Positions 7,126 through 12,170 of a stretch of 12,170 nucleotides of DNA are shown here, piece by piece. Made by a program: the position numbers and the translations under genes. Numbering within the stretch: the stretch's first letter is position 1; each line of letters starts with the position of its first letter. The DNA is from DAOTTW01 sp034437615 (GTDB lineage Bacteria > Chloroflexota > Anaerolineae > Aggregatilineales > Phototrophicaceae), in assembly GCA_034437615.1 (NCBI GenBank), contig DAOTTW010000284.1:1-12170 (forward strand), written 5' to 3'. The notes under the pieces are model-generated. The model was given only the letters and a program-made list of their open reading frames with translations, had not been told where the DNA came from and did no database searches.

Positions 7126-7440
7126 ATGGTACGCGACAAACTGCCTGTGCAGACAAATATCACCAACTACCACGTGCAATACATGGACATCACCAGCCAG
7201 TATTGGGACCCCAGTTCGGCGGCCTATGCGGGTGGTGATAACCTGATTACAGCCCTATCCAACGGCTTTGATGTCGAAAAGTGCACCATGCGCCGCCACA
7301 CTTACGCCCCATCACGCTTTGTTGACATCTACGAATTTCATTTGATACGTGACGGTGAAGCGTTCACGATGCCTGTGCTCAATAATCCCTACATTCAGCG
7401 CTTCATCACAGAAAATAACATCCGAGTTGAAGGCGCGTAG
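7126..7440 (+). CDS. Hypothetical protein, 104 aa, unrecognised
   Basis: I do not recognise this protein. It is 104 aa, soluble, with no signal peptide or membrane span. It has an aromatic-rich N-terminal half (NYHVQYMDITSQYWDP, 13-28) and a single cysteine at C53. A mixed second half, RFVDIYEFHLIRDGEAFTMP (64-83), looks like two beta-strands joined by a turn. The sequence is fairly acidic and has no zinc or nucleotide motif. Support for a real gene comes from a clear AGGA ribosome site about 8 nt before the ATG, amino-acid use typical of a folded protein, and absence of a competing frame. It sits alone between two divergent or convergent neighbours, behind a remarkable A-rich leader that suggests efficient translation. 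The stop codon lies within the 5' arm of a hairpin. Confidence 0.75.
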   Translation: MVRDKLPVQTNITNYHVQYMDITSQYWDPSSAAYAGGDNLITALSNGFDVEKCTMRRHTYAPSRFVDIYEFHLIRDGEAFTMPVLNNPYIQRFITENNIRVEGA

Positions 7441-7464
7441 TAAGCGCTGTTTCTGCGCTGCTAC
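7437..7464. terminator. Hairpin at the end of the 104-aa gene (possible bidirectional terminator)
   Basis: GTAGTAAGCGC (7437-7447) pairs with GCGCTGCTAC (7455-7464) across the loop TGTTTCT, giving about 10 bp with one bulged A and one G-T pair. The first arm contains the gene's TAG stop. It lies in the 54-nt gap between converging genes. Neither side has a T-run, so if it terminates transcription it is not by the standard intrinsic mechanism. Confidence 0.35.
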
Positions 7465-7494
7465 CACACGATGATAGGCCGATTAAAATCGAAC

Positions 7495-9714
7495 TTATTG
7501 CGGCTTGCTGGGTAGAAAGTACATGGCCAACTGCCGCTCTTTGCGTATGACATCATGCGGACTCATGATAGGCTCTGGCAGTGTGAAATATTTACCCAGG
7601 AGCGCAATCGTCGCGCTGTCGGTTGGGTCTACGAGAAAGGCTTGATTGCGCTGTCGTCCCAGGTCGCGCAGGTAATCCGCCTTTAACTCGTGGGCGTACA
7701 TGACGTAGAAATTTATGTCCCCCGGCTCATGCCGACCAAAGTACAGCAAGAAGGGGCCGAGGCGGTGCAAATCCCATAAGCCAGGGCTGATGATATGTGC
7801 GTCGGTCTTGGGCGGTAGCCCGACAATGCGCAGCATCGCATCGTCAAAATCCCTGACCTGAACACCGCGATCAACGGTCCTTGCCGCGTTGTAAACGTCC
7901 AGCATTGGCAAGAACGTATGCTGATAAAACCAGAAACTCGACGTTACGAGGCTGGCGACCAGCACAACATAGCCCCAACGCATCATCGGCCAGCGCTTGG
8001 TAAGGGGCGCTAGCAGTTGCCACGTGTACTGCAAGCCGATAGCCGTCACGATTACCATAGCTGGGAATACGACGACGTAGCGCGGTGAAATTGCATCGAC
8101 AAGCCAGCCGACCAGCGTGCCCGTCATAACCCAGCCGAGCATGAGCACAGCCCCGGCATGGCGCAGGCGGGCGACACAGTGCGCCAAACCCAGGAAGAAG
8201 GGCGCAATCAACGCGGGTAGGATGAACGCTACATCGGCGTTGTAGTAGCCATCCCGCAGCGGCCAGTGAAAGTAAACGTAAAAAGCAACTTCGAGCTTTT
8301 CCAGCGCTGCTCGCAGGGGGTCTGGCGCTGTAAAGACGTTCTCTAAGACGTCGATCACGCTGGAACCGTGCAAACTATAGCGCGGGAATAGCGACAAATC
8401 TCGCATCAACCATGTGGCATACAACGGCATGACGATAATGGCAAACGTGAGGCCGAAAAGCACAAAATTTCGCGCCCCCGGCCAATGAAACTGCTTGCGT
8501 GGCAACGCCAGCGACACCCAGATCAGATAAGCAAGCATCAGCATCGTGTAAAAGAGGCGTCCACCCTCATAAAAGTAGTGTGTGAGGCCCAGGAACGCCC
8601 CTGCCAGCACAAAGTTAGCCTGTGAACGGTTGCGCAGGCCATACACCAAGAACAAAAATGCCAGCACGCCGAACGTCGGGTCTATGATGTTGTTGAGTCC
8701 GATACGGCTGAACTGGATGTGAACGGGCAATGTCGCCAGCAACACGGCAGCAATGTCGGCGGTGGGGCGGTTGAACAGGGCGCGTGCCAGATAATAGACG
8801 GCAACGACCTGCACCGTGCCAAATACAACGCTGGGCAAGCGAAGCGCAAACAAACCCGGCCCGAAAATTTGCGATGAGACGGTTTGCATGTAAGGATAAA
8901 GCCACGTAAAAGCCGCCGTGCCGCTGTGCGGTGTCAGAATGGCCTTGTGACCATCATGTAACATCGCCCCGACAGCCCGCATAAAATGGACTTCATCTAT
9001 CAGGTGCGGCAAGCCCTCGTACAGCATGTAGACACGCACAAAGAACGCCAGCAACGTCAACAGCACCACAGGCAGGATGCGCCGTGTTGGGCGCAGATGC
9101 CGTCGCCAGCCACGCCAGCGCAGACCAGCCAGCGCCCAGGTGACGCTGATGACCCCGGCCACGAAAGCCCAGAATTGGATATGGTGCGACAAGGCCGCTG
9201 CATTGTCAGGATCGTACACGTTGATACACAGCACGAATATCAGCAAGGCGATGCCGACAATAAGCGGGACGTAGGCGATGCGGCGCGGCGCTCGTGCATC
9301 GGCAAGCGCATGGTGCCCTTCCCTGAATTGATCGGCTCGCGGGTGCAGCAGCAAGGCACCCCACAGCAGCACAGCCGCCACAAATGCCCAGGCCAGCCCG
9401 TTGCGTGCGGCAGTGAGGGCATAGTGGCCGTCGTTAGGGGCCAGCAGCGGTGCCGCGTGCAGAATGCAAATGCTGCTGGCGCATACCAGGGTGTAACGCA
9501 ACCAACGCTGCACAGGCTTCGCCATATGCACTGGCCAACTCAGCTTGAGCTTGAGCTTCGAGGATGGCCGCAGGAGGCTCACCACCAACGCTAGCACGCT
9601 CGTCACGATGAACGAGATTGTATTCAAAGGACGCGGCAACAGTAGAAGACCGACGGTTAAAGCGATGAGCAGAAGCGTGAACCACAAGTAGCGCCATAGT
9701 GAACGCTGCTTCAT
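7495..9714 (-). CDS. GT-C glycosyltransferase, PMT/ArnT-like (GT39 superfamily), multi-pass membrane protein
   Basis: This 739-aa protein contains many hydrophobic spans: two near 10-48, further ones around 75-125, 148-195 and 213-232, a dense series from 285 to 440, and more at 495-600. The C-terminal part (about 600-739) is largely soluble and probably extracytoplasmic. The GT-C acidic motif lies in the first large loop, HLIDEVHF (237-244) with D240 and E241. FSRIGLNN (335-342) matches a segment I recognise from bacterial PMT_2 proteins. Such enzymes use polyprenyl-phosphate-linked sugars and transfer them to proteins, lipids or glycans outside the membrane; donor and acceptor are not deducible. 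Length exceeds the usual 450-600 aa because of an extra N-terminal membrane block (about 1-210) ahead of the GT-C core. AGGA precedes the ATG by about 8 nt. No glycan cluster surrounds it. The superfamily is confident, the exact family less so. Confidence 0.85.
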   Translation of the reverse strand: MKQRSLWRYLWFTLLLIALTVGLLLLPRPLNTISFIVTSVLALVVSLLRPSSKLKLKLSWPVHMAKPVQRWLRYTLVCASSICILHAAPLLAPNDGHYALTAARNGLAWAFVAAVLLWGALLLHPRADQFREGHHALADARAPRRIAYVPLIVGIALLIFVLCINVYDPDNAAALSHHIQFWAFVAGVISVTWALAGLRWRGWRRHLRPTRRILPVVLLTLLAFFVRVYMLYEGLPHLIDEVHFMRAVGAMLHDGHKAILTPHSGTAAFTWLYPYMQTVSSQIFGPGLFALRLPSVVFGTVQVVAVYYLARALFNRPTADIAAVLLATLPVHIQFSRIGLNNIIDPTFGVLAFLFLVYGLRNRSQANFVLAGAFLGLTHYFYEGGRLFYTMLMLAYLIWVSLALPRKQFHWPGARNFVLFGLTFAIIVMPLYATWLMRDLSLFPRYSLHGSSVIDVLENVFTAPDPLRAALEKLEVAFYVYFHWPLRDGYYNADVAFILPALIAPFFLGLAHCVARLRHAGAVLMLGWVMTGTLVGWLVDAISPRYVVVFPAMVIVTAIGLQYTWQLLAPLTKRWPMMRWGYVVLVASLVTSSFWFYQHTFLPMLDVYNAARTVDRGVQVRDFDDAMLRIVGLPPKTDAHIISPGLWDLHRLGPFLLYFGRHEPGDINFYVMYAHELKADYLRDLGRQRNQAFLVDPTDSATIALLGKYFTLPEPIMSPHDVIRKERQLAMYFLPSKPQ

Positions 9715-9756
9715 AAACGATTTCCTAAAGGACCATACGGCAATTAATCCAGGTCG

Positions 9757-9762
9757 ATTATA
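9757..9762 (-). promoter_or_regulatory. Candidate -10 element for the glycosyltransferase gene
   Basis: A perfect TATAAT on the minus strand lies 42 nt before the glycosyltransferase ATG and beyond the tRNA terminator. No good -35 hexamer sits 16-18 nt upstream. It implies a leader of about 35 nt and separate transcription from the tRNA. Confidence 0.5.
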
Positions 9763-9793
9763 GGGAAAGACCTACAGTTTTGTGGCGAAACCC

Positions 9794-9824
9794 AAACGGG
9801 CCAACCCACGCCGAGGTTGACCCG
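9794..9824 (-). terminator. Terminator of tRNA-Val
   Basis: On the minus strand CGGGTCAACC (9815-9824) pairs with GGTTGGCCCG (9797-9806) over 10 positions (one T-G pair) across an 8-nt loop. It is followed by TTTGGGTTT. The interrupted T-run makes it weaker than the ideal, but the stem is long and sits 12 nt after the tRNA 3' end. Confidence 0.65.
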
Positions 9825-9836
9825 CTTGCACATGTT

Positions 9837-9910
9837 TGGGTACGGAGAGACTTGAACTCCCAACCTCACGGATGTGAACCGTGCGCTCTGGCCAGTTGAG
9901 CTACGCACCC
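9837..9910 (-). tRNA. tRNA-Val(CAC)
   Basis: The 74-nt gene folds into a full cloverleaf on the minus strand. The acceptor arms GGGTGCG and CGTACCC form 7 pairs including one G-T; the D stem is GCTC/GAGC; the anticodon stem CACGG/CCGTG holds the loop TTCACAT; the T arm is GGGAG-TTCAAGT-CTCTC; and the discriminator is A. The anticodon CAC reads GUG valine codons. The bases after the discriminator are AAC, so the 3' CCA is not encoded and must be added by a CCA-adding enzyme. The transcription unit has its own promoter and terminator. Confidence 0.96.
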
Positions 9911-9934
9911 TGTTTTTACCTTGATATGACCTTA

Positions 9935-9962
9935 AATATAGCAGCAAGTCCGTTAAAATCAA
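9935..9962 (-). promoter_or_regulatory. Promoter of tRNA-Val
   Basis: On the minus strand TTGATT (9957-9962) and TATATT (9935-9940, 5 of 6 match to TATAAT) are separated by 16 nt. The -10 ends 24 nt before the mature tRNA 5' end, leaving a 5' leader of roughly 17 nt. Confidence 0.6.
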
Positions 9963-10009
9963 GCCCTATGCAGATTCGTTTATGCACATGTTTGTGATGA
10001 GGCGGTGTG

Positions 10010-10777
10010 ATGCGCTGGTTGATGCTGTTATTGTGTAGCCTTTGTTTGTCCGCTTGTTCTACGGAGCTTGCGCTGGATAGTGACCCCGCCAACACAGGCG
10101 ATGGATGGGAAAATCTGGCCGTAGGGCTGGATCAACGTGTACTGCGGCCACCCGGCGAAGTGCTGACCTCGTTCCGCACGCTACGCATCGACCCAACCCA
10201 TTACAGCTTTCGGGCACATTATCGCCCCGATGCACCACGAACCCTGAGCGCATGGCGTGATGTGTTGCCGGGTGCAGTCGCCATCGTGAACGCGAACTTT
10301 TTTGATGTGGATAACCGTGTGGTGGGCCTGCTAGTCAGCGATGCTGTCGCATACGGTGACAGCTTCAGCGGGCGCGGCGGCACCTTCGCTGTGCAACCAG
10401 ACGGCAGCGTGCGCGTGTGGGTCAATGCACTAGAGCCGTATCGCGGCCAACCGCTGCAACAGGCCGTACAAGCCTTCCCGATGCTGGTGGCCAATGGCAC
10501 GCAATACAACAATAACCGACGGCAAACGGCACGCTCACGCCGCACGGTGATTGCACAGGATGAGCAGGGGCGTATTCTGCTGATGGCCACACCCGGCTTC
10601 GGCATGGGCTTGTTTGCGCTCAGCGCATATCTGCCGACAACCGATCTTGGCATTGTGGACGCATTCGCGCTCGATGGTGGCGGCTCTACGATGATGTATA
10701 TTGGCCCGGCGGATTACAGGCTCAGTTCGCTGGACGCAGTGCCGTCGGTCCTTGCGGTATACCCCCGCAACACCTAA
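10010..10777 (+). CDS. Lipoprotein, phosphodiester glycosidase (NAGPA/DUF2233) family
   Basis: I chose ATG 10010 (255 aa), 7 nt after GAGG, over the GTG codon just before it. Residues 1-16 form a lipoprotein signal: a basic start, a Leu-rich core and lipobox LSAC with C16 as the lipidated residue. The mature protein should therefore sit on the outer face of a membrane. The rest matches the phosphodiester glycosidase domain, named for mammalian N-acetylglucosamine-1-phosphodiester alpha-N-acetylglucosaminidase. Motifs are VNANFFD (93-99), GRGGTFAV (121-128), QAFPMLVANG (154-163), RSRRT (175-179) and ALDGGGSTMM (220-229), which includes the family's conserved Asp and GGGS. In bacteria such proteins are thought to act on sugar phosphodiesters of envelope polymers; the substrate here is unknown. 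It stands alone, diverging from the tRNA gene and converging on the small membrane protein. Confidence 0.88.
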   Translation: MRWLMLLLCSLCLSACSTELALDSDPANTGDGWENLAVGLDQRVLRPPGEVLTSFRTLRIDPTHYSFRAHYRPDAPRTLSAWRDVLPGAVAIVNANFFDVDNRVVGLLVSDAVAYGDSFSGRGGTFAVQPDGSVRVWVNALEPYRGQPLQQAVQAFPMLVANGTQYNNNRRQTARSRRTVIAQDEQGRILLMATPGFGMGLFALSAYLPTTDLGIVDAFALDGGGSTMMYIGPADYRLSSLDAVPSVLAVYPRNT

Positions 10778-10817
10778 AAATCGCGCTTCTTTGCGCTGGA
10801 CGCGCAGGAGCCACCCC

Positions 10818-10846
10818 GGACAGGTCAGTGCCCTGTCCCTACAGGG
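10818..10846. repeat. Palindromic intergenic repeat, copy C
   Basis: CCCTGT (10831-10836) and ACAGGG (10841-10846) form a 6-bp stem with loop CCCT. Read on the minus strand, CCCTGTAGGGACA is identical to bases 22-34 at the window start, and the flank (CTGTCCGG compared with GTGTCCGA) is also alike. It lies in the 87-nt gap between two converging genes. Confidence 0.55.
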
Positions 10847-10864
10847 TCGCAATCATTCACAACA

Positions 10865-11104
10865 CTAGATCATGACTGATGGCGGTGCAGGTAGTGGCGG
10901 CGGTGGATTCAGCAGGTTTACGATGGCAGGCAGCAGCAAATACGCCGTGAGGAAGGCCAGCACAGCGAGCAGCAGCAGCAACGGTATCAAGCGTAGCCAC
11001 ATCCAGCGTGAGCGCAACACCAGCGGCAGGTCGTCATCTACAGCGTGTTCTGCTGCAATGGCGTCGGTGTTGTCGTCGGGGTGCTGTGCTGGGTTTTCGG
11101 CCAT
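10865..11104 (-). CDS. Small single-span membrane protein, hypothetical
   Basis: This 79-aa protein is not one I recognise. Residues 1-27 are acidic and polar. R31-R33 precede a strong transmembrane helix (about 35-63, mostly Leu, Ala and Val). The C-terminus is a proline-rich tail, NPPPPLPAPPS (66-76). The positive-inside rule favours a cytoplasmic N-terminus and an outside tail. No clear ribosome site precedes the ATG, which lowers confidence. The opposite strand has a comparably long open frame, but its Ser, Gly and Arg run composition looks like an antisense shadow. The gene follows sdhB on the same strand but lies beyond a strong terminator, so it is probably not part of the sdh operon. 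It is too short, with too few membrane spans, to be an SdhC or SdhD anchor. Confidence 0.6.
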   Translation of the reverse strand: MAENPAQHPDDNTDAIAAEHAVDDDLPLVLRSRWMWLRLIPLLLLLAVLAFLTAYLLLPAIVNLLNPPPPLPAPPSVMI

Positions 11105-11160
11105 AGTGTGTGCTCTGTTGGGCTATGCAAAAGCAAGCCCGTTAACCTGAAAGCTGCATA

Positions 11161-11186
11161 AAAGGACGCCCACAATAGGCGTCCTT
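11161..11186 (-). terminator. Rho-independent terminator of the sdh operon
   Basis: On the minus strand a perfect 9-bp stem, AAGGACGCC (11178-11186) with GGCGTCCTT (11162-11170), encloses a 7-nt loop and runs into TTTTAT. It lies 40 nt after the sdhB stop and ends the operon. Confidence 0.88.
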
Positions 11187-11225
11187 CACGATATAGCTAT
11201 GTTTGTTTCAACAACTTGAAGCGCC

Positions 11226-11969
11226 TTACTGCACATCCGCTGTTTTGATGATGCCCTCGGTGGTGCCGCGCCGGATGGCGAGCTTGACTTCACCGATAGC
11301 GCGTGTGACCTGAATGTCACGCGGGCAGGCGGGGGTGCAGTTGTAGATCGTGCGGCAGCGCCAAACGCCGTTCGGCTCTGCGAGAATGTTCAGGCGTTCT
11401 TCCGTCGCGTTGTCACGTGTATCGAAGATGAAGCGGTGCGCCTGCACGATGGCCGCCGGGCCGACGTATTTGCCATTCGCCCAGAAGCTAGGGCAGGATG
11501 TGGTGCAGGCCGCGCAGAGGATGCACTTGGTTGTGTCATCGAACTTTTCGCGGTCAGCCTGCGTCTGGAAGCGCTCACGCCCGTCTTCTGGCACGGCGTC
11601 ATCGTTCACGAAATAGGGCATCACGGCTTTGTAATGGTCGAAGAACGGCTCCATGTCTACGATCAAATCTTTCAGCACAGGCAAGCCCAGAATTGGCTCG
11701 ACGGTGATTTCGTCGCCGACATCCTGAACCAGCACTTTGCAAGCCAGTGCGTTCACGCCGTTGATGCGCACAGCGTCACTGCCACAGACACCGTGCGCAC
11801 AGGACCGACGCAGCGAAAGCGTGCCGTCCTGTTCCCATTTGATGCGGTGCAACATCTCTAGCAAGCGGTCGGTGCCCTCTACCCCGCTTAGCTTGAAGCT
11901 CTCCCAGTATGGTTTTTCGCGCCCTGGGATTTCTGGGTTCTGGCGCTTGATATGGATGGTAATATCCAT
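11226..11969 (-). CDS. sdhB: Succinate dehydrogenase/fumarate reductase iron-sulfur subunit
   Basis: This 247-aa protein has the standard length and two domains. The N-terminal ferredoxin domain binds [2Fe-2S] through C57, C62, D65 and C77; the Asp in third place matches E. coli SdhB. The C-terminal domain carries CILCAACTTSCP (149-160) and C205-RTIYN-C211-TPA-C215. By analogy C149, C152, C155 and C215 hold the [4Fe-4S] cluster, and C159, C205 and C211 the [3Fe-4S] cluster. It passes electrons from the flavoprotein SdhA to membrane quinone, as part of complex II on the inner face of the membrane. The quinone-side sequence is PSFWAN, where E. coli has PSFWWN, so the second Trp is Ala. A GGGGTGA-type site lies about 11 nt before the ATG. 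Gene order is sdhA then sdhB with a 159-nt gap rich in hairpins. The anchor subunits are not in the window and may lie upstream of sdhA. SDH and fumarate reductase cannot be told apart fully. Confidence 0.96.
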   Translation of the reverse strand: MDITIHIKRQNPEIPGREKPYWESFKLSGVEGTDRLLEMLHRIKWEQDGTLSLRRSCAHGVCGSDAVRINGVNALACKVLVQDVGDEITVEPILGLPVLKDLIVDMEPFFDHYKAVMPYFVNDDAVPEDGRERFQTQADREKFDDTTKCILCAACTTSCPSFWANGKYVGPAAIVQAHRFIFDTRDNATEERLNILAEPNGVWRCRTIYNCTPACPRDIQVTRAIGEVKLAIRRGTTEGIIKTADVQ

Positions 11970-12030
11970 CTTTTACAATCACCCCTTAAGTCATGCTTTG
12001 AAATTTCGATTTCATTGGAGACCAAAACGC

Positions 12031-12093
12031 AGGGGCATAGCGTGCTATGCCCTGGGACCAGCACGCCGGACCCCTACAACCATGAATCATGGT
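12031..12093. repeat. Palindromic intergenic repeat, copy D: three hairpins between sdhA and sdhB
   Basis: Three adjacent inverted repeats are readable. GGGCATAGC (12033-12041) pairs with GCTATGCCC (12044-12052), perfect over 9 bp. GGGACCAG (12054-12061) pairs with CCGGACCC (12066-12073) with one mismatch and one pair that is G-U in the minus-strand mRNA. ACCATGA (12079-12085) pairs with TCATGGT (12087-12093) around a single base, realistically 5 bp with a 5-nt loop. The minus-strand sequence GTAGGGG at its left edge recalls the GTAGGGAC core of the copies at 22-34 and 10834-10846. It fills much of the 159-nt gap inside the operon. Confidence 0.65.
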
Positions 12094-12128
12094 GTTTTTC
12101 GGTTCAATCTCACAAACGTCAACAGGAC

Positions 12129-12170
12129 CTAGTAAACCCGTTCCTTCGGGTAGAAGCGGTCGTCTTTCTC
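12129..12170 (-). CDS. sdhA: Succinate dehydrogenase flavoprotein subunit, C-terminal 13 residues only
   Basis: The window edge cuts this gene, leaving the final 13 codons (EKDDRFYPKERVY) and a TAG stop. The ending with a Tyr-Pro pair followed by Arg-x-Tyr resembles the usual C-terminus of SdhA/FrdA proteins, where this segment packs near the iron-sulfur subunit. Its place immediately upstream of sdhB on the same strand supports the call. SdhA carries covalent FAD and oxidises succinate to fumarate. Nothing catalytic is visible in this fragment, so the identity rests on context and the tail sequence. Confidence 0.75.
   Translation of the reverse strand, partial: EKDDRFYPKERVY

Noticed and set aside
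9744..9962. A 72-codon open frame on the minus strand
   Set aside because: It spans the tRNA-Val gene, its terminator and its promoter, so it is a chance frame.
10865..11104. Small membrane protein as an SdhC/SdhD anchor
   Set aside because: It has only one membrane span, no haem-ligand histidine in the helix, and lies beyond the strong sdh terminator.
10872..11150. A 92-codon plus-strand frame opposite the small membrane protein
   Set aside because: Its Ser, Gly and Arg runs are what the complement of a Leu/Ala-rich membrane segment produces. The minus-strand frame has a coherent membrane-protein layout.

Overview
The window reads like an ordinary chromosomal segment of a GC-moderate, free-living aerobic or facultative bacterium. 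My best guess is Chloroflexota (Anaerolineae-like). This is an inference from gene content: a DHH-CBS-poly(A)-polymerase fusion, a bactofilin, a multi-pass GT-C glycosyltransferase, a lipoprotein phosphodiester glycosidase, and an SdhB with an Asp replacing one [2Fe-2S] cysteine. I see no transposase, integrase, phage gene, CRISPR array or toxin-antitoxin pair. No marker gene such as rRNA is present to fix the taxonomy.

Layout, left to right. 1-242: non-coding, with a palindromic repeat and a clear terminator for the following minus-strand gene. 243-752 (-): universal stress protein. 753-951: divergent promoter region. 952-5081 (+): a tight three-gene run of DHH/CBS/tRNA nucleotidyltransferase fusion, GNAT acetyltransferase (overlapping by 20 nt) and a membrane-anchored TolB-like propeller (13 nt gap). 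5082-6766 (-): M24 aminopeptidase preceded by a bactofilin, converging on the plus-strand run with no base between the two stop codons. 6767-7125: a 359-nt divergent region whose right end is an extremely A-rich leader with a 21-bp-period direct repeat. 7126-7440 (+): a 104-aa protein I do not recognise. 7495-9714 (-): a 739-aa GT-C glycosyltransferase. 9837-9910 (-): tRNA-Val(CAC) with its own promoter and terminator. 10010-10777 (+): a lipoprotein of the phosphodiester glycosidase (NAGPA) family. 10865-11104 (-): a small single-span membrane protein. 11226-12170 (-): sdhB and the last 13 codons of sdhA, ending in a perfect terminator.

How the parts work together. The SDH genes belong to the TCA cycle and respiratory chain. 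The tRNA gene does not encode its CCA end, so it depends on a CCA-adding activity such as the one apparently encoded at 952-3543. The bactofilin, the GT-C enzyme and the glycosidase are all envelope-related but lie in separate transcription units, so a joint pathway is not supported. A family of short GGG/CCC-rich palindromes recurs at least four times (near 4-49, 6236-6256, 10818-10846 and 12031-12093), always between genes and twice inside an operon. These elements and the A-rich leader are the least explained features. I did not find a gene cluster that I can honestly call a new biological system.
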